Shown here: positions 44,470 through 55,970 of the stretch, piece by piece
Numbering within the stretch: the stretch's first letter is position 1
Layout: every line of letters begins with the position of its first letter
Source: Arion vulgaris
Taxonomy: Eukaryota; Mollusca; Gastropoda; Stylommatophora; Arionidae
Assembly: GCA_020796225.1 (NCBI GenBank)
Contig: CM036765.1
Span: 35,740,066-35,804,065, forward strand
Length of the DNA: 64,000 nucleotides
Direction of reading: 5' to 3'
Translations under genes and position numbers: made by a program
The notes under the pieces: generated by a model
Databases searched by the model: none
Seen by the model: the letters and a program-made list of their open reading frames with translations, nothing else
Told to the model about the DNA's origin: nothing

Positions 44470-45395
44470 AATGAATAAGATCAATAAATAAACAATGTAC
44501 AAGTATGATGAGCTTCTGGAAAAAAAAAAATTACCAAACACAGGATTCGAACCACTTATCATTGTTTCTTGAGAAAATAATTGTTAAATTATTGCTAGGC
44601 TAAGCAATGGGTACCGTAAGAATGCTCGTATTGCTAGGCTAGGCAATGGGTACCGTAAGAATGCTCGTATTGCTAGGTTAGGCAATGGGTACCGTAAGAA
44701 TGCTCGTATTGCTAGGTTAGGCAATGGGTACCGTAAGAATGCTCGTATTGCTAGGCTAGGCAATGGGTACCGTAAGAATGCTCGTATTGCTAGGTTAGGC
44801 GATGGGTACCGTAAGAATGCTCGTATTGCTAGGCTAGGCAATGGGTACCGTAAGAATGCTCGTATTGCTAGGCTAGGCAATGGGTACCGTAAGAATGCTC
44901 GTATTGCTAGGCTAGGCAATGGGTACCGTAAGAATGCTCGTATTGCTAGGCTAGGCAATGGGTACCGTAAGAATGCTCGTATTGCTAGGCTAGGCAATGG
45001 GTACCGTAAGAATGCTCGTATTGCTAGGCTAGGCAATGGGTACCGTAAGAATGCTCGTATTGCTAGGCTAGGCAATGGGTACCTAAGAATTCATCTGTAT
45101 TGCTAGGTAGGACAGATGTTGTATAAGAAGCCGTATTGCTAGGCTAGGCAATGAGTCAACAGTAAGAATGTCGTATTGTAGGCTTAGGCAAATGGTGACC
45201 GTAAGAATATCGTATTGCTAGGCTAGGCAATGGGTACCGTAAGAATGCTAGGGATTGCTAGGCTGGCAATTCTGTAAAATGCTCGTATTGCTAGGCTAGG
45301 CAATGGGTACGTAAGAACTATGAGGATAGTGGTTCCGAATCCTGTGTTTGGCAATTTGTTTCTGAAGCTAATACTTGTACACTGTTTATTTATTA
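44470..45395. repeat. 39-bp minisatellite between inverted SINE halves
   Basis: Edges 44470-44560 (minus) and about 45325-45395 (plus) are inverted copies of one sequence: GTGGTTCGAATCCTGTGTTT, then CAGAAGCT...ATACTTGTACA and TGTTTATTTATT. GGTTCGAATCC is a B-box. Between them about 18 copies of a 39-bp unit (ATTGCTAGGCTAGGCAATGG, then GTACCGTAAGAATGCTCGT) fill 44590-45310. The unit contains an A-box-like TAGGCAATGGG at the correct side and distance of the right B-box, so it may be an amplified tRNA-SINE head. The 163-codon frame across it is repeat-derived. Confidence 0.8.
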
Positions 45396-45436
45396 TGAGT
45401 ATTATTTATTAACCAATTTTCCTCGATATTCAGATG

Positions 45437-45682
45437 ATTTGAGCGTCTATAGCTCAAGCAGTAGTGAGCAAACCCAAGCGTACCTGGTTCAAACCCCACG
45501 GTGGGCAAGTTTGGAAGCAAATTCATTTCCGTGGGATTTTTACAAAAGGTAAAAATAGATCTCACCGTTCAGAAAGCAATATCAAACTACTTAGCGTATA
45601 ATTGGTGACTATAAAATTAACGACTCGTTTACTGTGGTTGATGGCTACGTCCTTTTAAAGGATATTAAACGATTTTCATTTC
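45437..45682 (+). mobile_element. SINE-B, full length
   Basis: Head GTCTATAGCTCAAGCAGTAG, B-box GGTTCAAACCCCA, core and tail CTTTTAAAGGATATTAAACG. It is flanked by the 9-bp duplication ATTCAGATG (45428-45436 and 45683-45691). Confidence 0.8.
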
Positions 45683-45691
45683 ATTCAGATG

Positions 45692-46199
45692 TTATAGGAT
45701 GTCTCTATAAGCTATGGTAATGATGAAGGTGGATTGTATGTGTATGTTAGTATGTTAGTATCAGCATTGGCTAACACAGCTCTCCGATACACAGCGGATG
45801 ACAAAAGATTGCTATTACGTTTACAGAAAACATAAAGAACTGTGGAAATGAAGAAGAGATGAAAGATTGTAGCTTGACAAGAGAAACAATTTCTAGCAAG
45901 GCGGCAGAACGACAACAATGGAAATATTTTGTGTAAGTCTTATATGTCAAACGGGACAGGACGAGAATATATGTATAAAGATAGTTTATAAATTGATGGT
46001 ATAAGTTTTTCTTGAATGCATAAATAGATGTACATATAACATATTATTTAATGTAGCTTACTTGCATTAATATGTCCAAGTGTTCCCCCATGTGTAGACA
46101 ATTATGCATAAGGTCAACAGTTACAGCAAGAGAACAATGTAACTTATGAGATGAACATGTTACAGATAACATCAGGAAGTAAAGTTACAGTGACCAGAC
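45692..46199. other. No gene recognised
   Basis: AT-rich sequence with no recognised content. Confidence 0.45.
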
Positions 46200-47860
46200 A
46201 TCCTCGTTTTATGTAAATAGTTCTGATATAGGTACTTTGTCAGTGTTTTGGCCAAACTATTTTCAGGATGCAAATATTTTCCGGTTTTCAAAGTTCGGTC
46301 AATTGCTCCTAATAAAAGTAGTATTTTTTGGTTTCGTTCACCCGTTGTCAATTCAGACGGAAATCATAACACCTGGTATTGTGCTTCTGATTTAGTTTTG
46401 CGTGAGGTCTGTTTACCATTTTACCGGAGTTGCAAGCCATGTGGTGAGCCATCACCGTCTTCAGAGGCACTTGAAGATTAGATCCTTCGAGTGTGATCGT
46501 TACAGAAAAATTGTTGTCCACGAAACACTAGGAGTCCTCATACCATTGGCACTTTTACGACCAGTGTTGTTTAGTGAAGTGCTACTTCTCTATCGGATTT
46601 CCTGTCTTTGGTGAGGTCATTCCTTACGCATCGTATGATAAAGGGTTTTAAACGTATGATAACCACTCTTTAATGATCTTTTAATGAGTATGTTTGTACC
46701 TGGATCCACGCCAAAGAGCATCTGCTACTATTCTGACTGGAGGAATTCGTTCCGGTTTTAGGAGCAAACTCTACCCTTCTAGAGCTAGTTATTGGAACGG
46801 TCGTTTTTTGACTGCTTCTTGTATTCATTGCACTTTAACAATCATTCTTTTCGCCGTATATTTGGGCGTTATGATCTTAGGCTAAGAGTATGTCTACAGT
46901 ATCCGTCTTTTCTGGCCATGTGAGGTCGTTCGGGATTAGCAACATTCTCAGTAATTGGAGACATATGTGCTTGTCATACAGACGATCATTTTATAGCTGT
47001 TTGATTGGATTTTATATGATCTGAGCCACGGTGTTTAGACGTCATCTTTCTCTGTGTAGGATGATCGGCGTCCTAAAAGTATCGCTCTTCGTCAAAGACT
47101 GGGTTTGTACCAGTCAAGCCTTTACACTATCTGCCATATTTTGCTATCCACTGTGAGCTTATTCCTGAAAAAAGAGTATTCTCAGTCGTTTCGGGGCGCG
47201 TGTCGACACTTGGCAATTTACAATGTCTACTCTGCATTTTCCCTGTCACCGGAAAACACTGGACAGGGGCTGCGCGCATTTATTCTAGAGGGTCGTTTCA
47301 ATCGACTCTAGCAGCGCAGCTGAAAATGTTGCGCTCGCCAACATAACCCACCCCAGTTCTTTCAGGGATGTTAGTTGTTAGAGCAACAGTACCTTGCTCG
47401 GTTGTCCCAGGGAGAGCAATTTCGTTAGACACTAGAACGCAATTTTAGGATTTGCGCTAGTTTAATCTTACCCAATAGATGTATCTGCGCTTGGTCTCTG
47501 ATACGGATTTTACTGCAATCTTTCCACGTGTCGACACGACACATTGCATCTTTTCCGACGATTCTTGCCGCGAGCTGGCAAAATTTGGTGCAAACAATTA
47601 TTTCGTTGTGACTTGCCTTCTGATGACTCGTACCTTGTCACTTCTACCGATTCGTTTTTATTTAATCAGTTTTTTCTATCGTCCTGAAAAGACATACAGA
47701 AACAATCACTCTTAGATTATGCTCGTCTGTTACGAGCAGATCACATAAAACGTAACTACATCTGCACCGCAACTTATACCACAGTAGTTCTCCCTCGATT
47801 CCTAAACGCTTAGCCAGACAAGATCCTCTATTTGTTTCCAGGGTCACCACGTGGAGGTAG
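46200..47860. other. CpG-rich unidentified region, possible decayed coding sequence
   Basis: It has visibly more C, G and CpG than its flanks. Several non-repetitive plus-strand frames follow one another: 46248-46481 (SIAPNKSSIFWFRSPVVN), 46694-46885 (DPRQRASATILTGGIRSG), 47105-47311 and 47479-47715 (FPRVDTTHCIFSDDSCREL). They could be pieces of one frameshifted gene or transposon, but no motif is recognisable and no end structures were found. Confidence 0.3.
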
Positions 47861-48084
47861 GCTAGGGTCTAGATCAGTGCCAGCTCAATACACCTGAAGC
47901 GACGTTGTCCCTGTGATTTCGCCTTTGACTCCCATAAGGGTAGTTTAATTGGTTTAATTAGCCTTAAAATTATACAAGTATGTACATTACAGACTGTTAA
48001 ACATATAATAAAAGTAACAAAAATGAGAGCGACTGGATGGATGAGCAAAACAGACAAACAAAGATACGTTAAACATACCTTACA

Positions 48085-48885
48085 AGACAAGAAAAACATC
48101 TTTATTTTCCGCCATTGAACTTAGCTCCTGCACCTGAGTGCCTGCCGATATCGCATTCAACCACAAACTGATCAGCTTCCCCCGCCTCCTATATGTTTGA
48201 CTGCTCACAAAAACTGTCATAAACATTGCCGTAAACTTTAATTCATGCTTGGTGATTCTTTTTATCATTTTTTCAAAGAGTATACCCAACATATCTCGAT
48301 TTTATCTTATTTATAGCAGTTGTTACTGGTGTAGGCAAGACATTTCACTAATTTCATCACTTCTCCTGAATTCGTTCCATTTTGTGTTCATTATTTTTTG
48401 CAGACATCTATTTTAAAATGCATTCAAATTGCTTTCTATATCTTTAGTTATTTTCCAACTGTCGCTGGCATATGTTAGGATTTATACAACAATGGTTGGA
48501 AAATAAAATGCGTATTCTAATTTTAAAACTTTAAAACTTGGATTTCATGTTGTTTTTTTAAAGACTTTGACAAACTGATGCTGTTGCACAATTCTGAACA
48601 TAATTTTGTGTTTTATTATTTTCCGTGCAGTCAAAATTACTACTCAAATAGGTGAACCACTCAGTAATTTCTATCACTTCCAATTTCAGCGTGATACCTT
48701 CATTACTTGTTATATATGTCTTCATTATATTTGTCTTTTCATAGCTTATCTGCAGACTAATTTCGGTAGATATGAAGGATAAATTGTCTGTCTATTCTAT
48801 GCAAATTTTAATTGTTATTACTTAACAATGCAATATTATCTGAAAATTTAAAATCTCCCAGTTGACTAGCTTCTACCAAATCGAT
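48085..48885 (-). pseudogene. LINE-Z RT fragment, decayed
   Basis: The minus strand parallels 57541-58130: GCTGGCATATG, TTCGTTCCATTTTGTGTTCATT and ATAGCTTATCTGCAGAC are shared. It covers the part of RT after the catalytic box and the start of the C-terminus. At 48085-48235 a different tail (VQELSSMAENKDVF) appears, typical of another LINE C-terminus, so two fragments may be joined. Confidence 0.55.
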
Positions 48886-48897
48886 GCCAGTCTCAAT

Positions 48898-49261
48898 CTT
48901 GCAACATTACAATCACTACATTACAATCACTACATTACAATCACTACATTAAAATCAGTACATTAGAATCACTACATTACAATCACATAATCACAACCCC
49001 TACATTACCATCACTACATTACCATCACTACATTGCAATCACGACATTACAATAACGACATTACAATCACGCCATTACAATCACGCCATTACAATCACTA
49101 CATTACGGTACCAACATTACTATCACTACATTACCCTTACTACATTACCACCCCAACATTACCATCATTTCAACATTACCATTACTACCTTACCATCACT
49201 ACAACATTACTATCCCAACATTACCATCTCTTCATTACAATCACTACATTACTACCCCAAC
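48898..49261. repeat. 15-bp minisatellite, left part
   Basis: About 24 imperfect copies of ACATTACAATCACTA. The array continues at 49515 after a SINE-C insertion. Confidence 0.9.
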
Positions 49262-49514
49262 CGCCCGAGTGGTTACCGGAGCCCACATTTGGGGTGTAAA
49301 GAATAGAACCACAGTTACTTGCGATGCATGTCGTAGGAGACGACTAAGAAGGTTTGGCTGAAATCGGATGTACATGTCCTAAACTTGTAGAAATCTATGC
49401 GTTTAGGGGCCTACCAAACCAATGTGCAACGTATACATGTTCTTGGCAAAGATCAAACATATCACAAAGAATGATTAAAATTGGTTGTAAAGAACGATCG
49501 CAAAGAAGAAGAAG
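49262..49514 (+). mobile_element. SINE-C, full length, in minisatellite
   Basis: A 253-bp sense copy with (GAA)n tail. It is flanked by the 11-bp duplication ACTACCCCAAC (49251-49261 and 49515-49525), a piece of the host array. Confidence 0.9.
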
Positions 49515-49650
49515 ACTACCCCAACATTTCCACCATTTCAACATTACCATCACAACATTGCCATCACTACATTACAATCATGACATTATCATCACTACCT
49601 TACCATCACTACAACATTACCTTCACAACAACACTAGCATACCATCAAAA
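49515..49650. repeat. 15-bp minisatellite, right part
   Basis: Continuation of the array at 48898-49261 (ACATTACCATCACAA-type units), more degenerate. Confidence 0.85.
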
Positions 49651-50562
49651 TCAAATTAGCATCATCTTAACATCACCATCTTGTAAATTCTTGAAAATAG
49701 AAAACAAATGGTGTCAATACTAGACCACAGCTAACTCTAACTGGGCCTGACAGCTAACAGGAAAATCCTGACCTACCTTAAGTTGAGGGCTAGAAAATAT
49801 ATATGTTTGATAGTACACTGCAAGAATTTTTGCAATTTTACTCAATTCTGTGAGTCTATGGTTATTTATTGGTGAAAAATATCCATAATATTGATATTCC
49901 TTATTATTAAACTTAACTTGTTGCATAATATAACTTCGACTTAGCATTTTGTGTTGATTTTAAAATGAATTCGTCTATTAAAAACAATACTGGAATGTGA
50001 GGTCACTTGGTGTAGTTGTGGTCTGATTTCCCATAATTCTTACCGGATACCGAAGGCCCATAAGTTTATAGTTGGCTCTGACTAGACGAACAAGCGTTTT
50101 TGTTGAGGAAATAAATAAAACAAGAGAAATATATTCTCTTACTTTTATATTCAGCTATGTTTCATATTAAATCAATATGTTTTTACTTAACTGTTTATTT
50201 CTTTTGTCAGCTGAAAGTAAAACACATATAATAACATACCCAGTGCAGCTAATCTCATTTATCATGTAACATGTGTTTCAATCTCTGTCCTTTCATTGCA
50301 CGTCATGCGTCTATCACGTCAGTTTCTATTTTTAGCACTGCGATCAAGATGGAAACGATACGAGGTTGGTTAGTGGTTCTAAAAATATTTGAAGTTATGC
50401 CCACTTGAAGTCCTACAAAAAATCGTAGGTGCACTATACACAAAACTGAATAAATAAGATGCAAAAAGCAAAGAAATACAGAAATAGTTGGAAAATGATA
50501 CGTACCTTTATTCATCATTTAATTTATGTATATTAGTATATTAGAAGCATGGGCCTAATGTG
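49651..50562. other. No gene recognised
   Basis: AT-rich sequence without recognised features. Confidence 0.45.
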
Positions 50563-50696
50563 TCTTTGCGATTTTTTTTACATTGGTGATCGCTGGTACC
50601 CCGTTGCTAACCCCTGATCTGGGAAATCCTAGGGCGCATTCTAGGAATGTAGCCGAGCACACTAGTGCGCCTGGGAACACCTTTTGAGAACCACTG
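50563..50696. mobile_element. hAT-type right end (tentative)
   Basis: It ends TTTTGAGAACCACTG, whose complement CAGTGGTTCTCAA is a common hAT terminus. The matching left end is not visible, so only a one-sided remnant is called. Confidence 0.3.
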
Positions 50697-50699
50697 AGG

Positions 50700-51577
50700 G
50701 ATTTAACACTCTAGAGTGTTGAGCACATCGTTGTATGTTTATCTATATATGTTTGTTCATATGTGTGTTTAATATGCGTATGTGTGGGCGTATGTGTGGG
50801 CGTATGTGTGGATGTGTGTGTGCGTTTCATCTCAACATAAGAACATTCCTTCTTAACTCCAATCCTGTTCTGCCTCTCAGCGTTAGGATAAGAAGAGATT
50901 TCTTGAACGAGCCCTGTGTACGCTTCATAAATAGTGTATTTCGTCTCCTCTGTTACCTATTAGGTCCATCTTTTGTAAAATTCATAAGAAAAAATTTTTA
51001 ACAAATAAAATTGCTTCAAAAATATCTTCAAAATTATATCCCGGACGCTCACCGATTCAAGGGAGTTCATACACTGCAGCTGAGAACTTTCTGCGTAAGA
51101 AAGAGATCAGACACATGGTTACTCATTGAAGTACAATGATGATAGTCCTATCAATCAATCAATCAATCAATATTGAAGTGTGAAGGAAGTCTTCAATTCA
51201 ATCAGTTATGTCACATTAACATTAGACATTGATAGACAAGATCTACTACCGCAAAAATGTCACCATTAACGTTAAGACATAATATTGTCTCCCTTTTATT
51301 CAATAGAAACATAATTTAATCAACTTAAATTTCATTCTATTTGCAAGCATAATTCTTTTGTTTGCTTAGTGTTACTTTTGGACATAGGTTAGTCCCGTTG
51401 TCATTTGACAGGAGTATTTCTGCAAGCAAATGTTGAAACTTGTCCATCATTTGAAATATATCAGTTGGATGTTATGGAAATGAATATAAATACGGACGAC
51501 TAAGTTTATCAGGAAATGAACAGAACAGTTTTATTGCGAATCTGTCAAAAATAATATTCTTATAGCTACACAAATAC
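50700..51577. other. No gene recognised
   Basis: Contains a short GT-rich repeat (GCGTATGTGTGG x 4, about 50775-50815) and otherwise AT-rich unassigned DNA. Confidence 0.45.
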
Positions 51578-51579
51578 TA

Positions 51580-53759
51580 TAAAAAGTCAGTCCATTAATT
51601 CGTGAGCACGTTTGAAATTGATTTTCTCGAAAACTACCTGTTGGATCTCAGTGATTTTTGCAAGCAGCCTTAGAATATCCATGACGCTAAAGAAATATTT
51701 TTTCCCAAGAAAATTTGATGTAGTTTGAAATATTTCTTCTTCAGGTTATATTAAAATCAACCTCACCGGATTGTACACAATAGTAACAGATTTACGGTAC
51801 ACAGACGCGTTGTTCTAAAAATACATTATGGTAACATTGAAATATCGTGAGTTTCACGAATTCCCGTGCACCTAACCCAGTCGACTTTGAAAGCGGAAGC
51901 ATATGACGTTATAATTGGGATACCATTGTATAGTTATAGGCGTATCTCGCTATTTGTATGAAGCTATTGTATCATATTTGTTGGCTTATCAAAACTGACA
52001 TTGATATCACATTCATAATGAGTCTGAAGTGCACATTTATAACAATGCAGAAGGTTACATTTTTACTATACCAACACTTCCGTAGGGAATCTAAGAGAGT
52101 CATCTATATTGCGATATTCATAAACCTGAGAAACGAGCGCAACTGGCGCTTGGTCTGAATAGAGAATCCTTTTCCCGATGGATTAAACAGGACACAAAGT
52201 GCACTAATGTCAAGCAAGGAAGGAAAAGAACAATTGACGACTTTGACATAGATGTCATAAGACGGGAGCTCTTGAAAATGTTTGCGACAAATCAACTTGT
52301 TACTCTCAGGAAACTGAAATTAAAACTGCAATCAGATTGCAGCATAGACATTTCTAAAAGTACTCTATGAAAAATTGTAAGAGCCGCCGGCTTCACCTTC
52401 AGAAAAACTATAGGCGGCAGGAATATTATTTGTGAAAAGCCACATTTAATTGCTGCCCGAAGTAAATACCTGAGGCAGATCCGTGAGCGGCGGAGGCAAG
52501 GCTATGATATTGTATATTTGGACGAATCCTGGGTCAATGCTCACCACACCAATGCTAAAGAATGGCAATCAGTAGACGGTGAACAGAAAAGAAAAATACC
52601 AAGCAGCAAAGGCCAGCGTATTATACTAACACATGCAGGAAGCAGTGAAGAAGGAGTTGTCCATGACGCTGGACTTATTTTCCAATCAAAAGTACCGACG
52701 GTAGGGACTACCACACAGAAATGAATGGACATATTTTCAGGCACTGGATGGAGAAAGATCTACTTCCAATTCTAAACAGACCATCATGCTTGGTAATGGA
52801 TAATGCATCCTATCACAACGCAGTATCAGCGGAAGACAAAGTACTAACTGCATCAAATACAAAAGATCAAATTAGGACTTGGCTTGCTAAGGAAAATGTC
52901 AGCTTCGATGATACATATTTGAAACCCGAGTTGTTGCACCTGGTGAGGATGACAAATAAGACAAAGGTGTTTCATATTGACAAAATCATTGCGGAATACG
53001 GCCACACGTCTTTGCGACTACCTCCATATCATGCTCACCTCAATCCGATAGAGCTTGTCTGGGCTAAAGTAAAAGGGCAAGTTGCCGAACAGAACAGGAC
53101 GTTTAAAATATGTGATGTTGAAGTTCTGACACGTGAGTCCTTCTCAATGATAGACATGCAGTTCTGGAAGAAGTGTGTTGAACATGTGCTCGAGAGGAAG
53201 ACGAGTACTGGCACCGAGATGGATTACAATTTGTCCAGCCAGTAACAATTATCAACCTCATGGAATCGTCAGATTCGGGATGATACAAATCATATTTTGA
53301 TTACAGACTGAGAAATAGCAACGTATACATTTCCATATCCAAATGCGTCTACCATCATACAATTTGTGGTGAAGTTAAGACACCCTGGGGTCTAATGGTG
53401 ACCGAAGGGAGGACTAACTGTTGCATATTGTATCCAAGTTCACGATTGCACATAAAGGGCAACACACTTAATTACTTGACCTATCAAGTTAATATGGAGA
53501 TACACCTATGAATAGAATTGACATGGACAAATTCTAGGGATACTGTAAAATCTAAAATTTGAGCCCCGTATTTGCAATTGTCATAAAAGATCAAAGGAAT
53601 TTGCCGATGTGCAAAATCCGTAGCATCTACGGACTACTGGTTAGCTTTATTTTAGCGTCATGGATATTCTAAGGCTGCATGCAAAACATCACTGAGATCC
53701 AACAGGTAGTTTTCGAGAAAATCAATTTCAAACGTGCTCACGAATTAATGGACAGACTA
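51580..53759 (+). mobile_element. IS630-Tc1-mariner superfamily element with long TIRs
   Basis: A 2180-bp element with about 108-bp terminal inverted repeats (51580-51691 and 53651-53759). They contain TCCATTAATTCGTGAGCACG at the outer end and GAATATCCATGACGCTAAA at the inner end. They are nearly identical except for a 4-bp AAAA insertion near the left tip and a few changes. TA flanks both ends (51578-51579; 53760-53761), as expected for Tc1/mariner elements. It encodes one decayed transposase on the plus strand. Confidence 0.85.
52120..53245 (+). pseudogene. DD83E-like transposase
   Basis: N-terminal helix-turn-helix region: LALGLNRESFSRWIKQD, then GRKRTIDDFDIDVIRRELL. Catalytic blocks: YLDESWVN (first D, about 52520), VMDNASYH (second D, about 52797) and HLNPIELVWAKVK (E, about 53050). 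I count 83 residues between the second Asp and the Glu, against 34-41 in most Tc1/mariner groups. I recall a DD82E group (Sailor) from aquatic animals; this looks similar, but membership is inferred. An in-frame TGA near 52366 and a frameshift near 52695 (before the DYHTEMNG segment) make it inactive. The last 174 codons (52721-53245) are open. Confidence 0.8.
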
Positions 53760-53924
53760 TAGATAAAAATGTAGAAAGTAGAATCAATCCCCGAATATTG
53801 CTTTTGTCTATCTGACATAACCATTCTATACATTTAGTCTGTAAGACCTGTGCGAAGCGTTCAAGAAAAGTTGTTGTTCACCACACTTCTATTAACTATT
53901 TGAATGATAGTTAGTTAGTTTGTT

Positions 53925-54185
53925 CTTTTCGTGCCAAAAGCGGCACATAGGGCAGAGGTTTTAGATCTTCATGTGATGCGGTTCGTTGTTAGCAGTTGGA
54001 GATCTCGTACTGTTTTACATCCCAATAGTTTACCTTCTTGTAGGATTGTTCTTCGAAGAGTGGTCTTAGGTCTTCCACGTTTTATTTTCCCAACTGGTGA
54101 CCACATAAGGACTTGTTGATTTAGTCTCTTTTCGTCTGATCTAAGAACATGACCTAAGTATTTCCACCTTCGTTTCCTTATAATA
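53925..54185 (-). pseudogene. LINE RT C-terminal fragment
   Basis: The minus strand reads RWKYLGHVLRSDEKRLNQQ, then PVGKIKRGRPKTTLRRTILQ: the basic C-terminus of a non-LTR RT. It stops soon after. It lies about 165 bp beyond the Tc1-like element. Confidence 0.6.
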
Positions 54186-54995
54186 TTTGATACGGGTTGT
54201 TGTTCTATCTCTCACTGTGTTGTTTGAAACGACAATTGGACTTATACCACACGGTTAATAGAGAACAATTCGTTTTTATGGTGCACTTTTAGAGAAGTTT
54301 GTTAACAAGAGAATCGTAAAGTAAAGTTATGTACTTCCCTTCCTCTCTCAGTCACTCTCTTTGGTATATATTTTGCAATACTACTGATACATACATTTCT
54401 AACTCGAGATGTCTGTTGTTTTCTTTTAACGCTTAGATTATGGTGTTTACAATACTTGCAGACTGAAACACCAATATAGGACTAACCATGTGTTAATAAT
54501 TAATAAAAATGGTTGTTTACGGATGTACAGTACCTAGCTCACTCCGGTTTTCTAGTTACATGCGTCCTTATCACGGAATGTAGTTTTTACCTTAACAGAA
54601 CACAACTTACACACAATTGTTTGCAAAATAGGAAAAATACCAACAATAAGTTGCAGATTCTACATTGAATAACAGCTTAAATACAAACCCCCCCTTCTCC
54701 GTGTTTTGGCATTATTAAACTGTAAACCGTGGTTCATTTTTTCTTCAGTTTAATGTTCTTGATTTTATGCTCCATTATTTCCTACACGATTTCTTCTGAG
54801 ACATTTTTACCGTTTAACCATTGTTTAAATCATAGATGATGCAATAGACATTTGTACCGTTTAACCATTGTTTAAATCATAGATGATATGAATTAATAAT
54901 TGTTGCATCCGTTGTGTAGGGTTAGTATAAATTGAGTATCAACATCAAATTTCGAAGAATAGTTAGATCGATGTTAGATAAAGAACACACTGTTG
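54186..54995. other. No gene recognised; short duplication
   Basis: AT-rich sequence. A direct duplication containing ACCGTTTAACCATTGTTTAA lies at about 54812-54890. Confidence 0.5.
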
Positions 54996-55007
54996 AACTA
55001 AAACTGT

Positions 55008-55258
55008 CGCCCGAGTGATTACCAGGACCAAATTTGGGGTGTAAAAACTAGAATCACTGTTACCTGCCACGCATGTCGTAAAAGGCGACTAAGTAGGTCG
55101 GCTGAAATCGGATGCACATGTCCTAAACGTGTAGAATTCTATGCGTTTATGGGTCTACCAAACCAATGTGCAGCGTATACACGTTCTTGGCAAAGATCAA
55201 ACTTATCTCAAAGAGTCATTAAAATTGGTTGTAAAGAACGAACGCAAAGAAGAAGAAG
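55008..55258 (+). mobile_element. SINE-C, full length
   Basis: A 251-bp sense copy flanked by the 12-bp duplication AACTAAAACTGT (54996-55007 and 55259-55270). Confidence 0.85.
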
Positions 55259-55270
55259 AACTAAAACTGT

Positions 55271-55970
55271 CTACTCCTCTCCTTGAAAAATCACATCACG
55301 TGGTGGTTGGTCCTAAAGCAGTCGGTTCAGATGGGTTATTTTCTTGAAGAGATGAGCTCAGAAGCTGGCGCTTTTTTAGAGCAAAAAGCGAAGTGTTAGG
55401 GCTAGGAGACAGTAGAATGAATGCCTAAAACAATGGGTAAAGGCGGGAATGCTCATAAAGTACTGCAAATATATAAAACGCTTTTATTTAGAAATACTTT
55501 TATTTTATTTTAATCTGAATAACATTAAATCCGGCGTAGTAAAATAGGACTCAAGAAATGTACAACACTGACTCCGCGTTGGGCATGCTGCACTGTTATA
55601 GATAGATAGATGACATCGATGATTTAACCAGGTCAAAGCATGTTGATGTGAAATACCTCTTCCTGTCAACAAATATGCATTACAGAACATTGCTTTATTT
55701 ATATGAAAGAACTAAACACACTCAATGCAGTCAAGTTGAACTAACAACTTTCTGACACGTCATACTCAGCTAAATGACTTTCAAAATTGATTTTCTCTGT
55801 GTCTATGTTTATATATGTATATATAGTAACTATATATACAGCTATGTCAGCCAAATAGAGGAAGTAACGAAATTCACTACACAGACAACCGCACTCAGTG
55901 TATTTAGAAGCTACTTTTTCATTATAGACAAATCAGATTAAACAATTCGAGTACATTAACTAAAGCAAAC
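55271..55970 (+). promoter_or_regulatory. Upstream region of the FReD gene
   Basis: No other gene lies here. A TATA-like stretch (GTATATATAGTAACTATATA, about 55816-55835) is 140-155 bp before the start codon and could be a core promoter, but TA-rich runs are common in this window. The transcription start is unknown. Confidence 0.25.

Noticed and set aside
44584..45075. 163-codon minus-strand open frame with perfect 13-residue repeats
   Set aside because: The 39-bp unit is a multiple of three, so any stop-free frame stays open. There is no start context or unique sequence.
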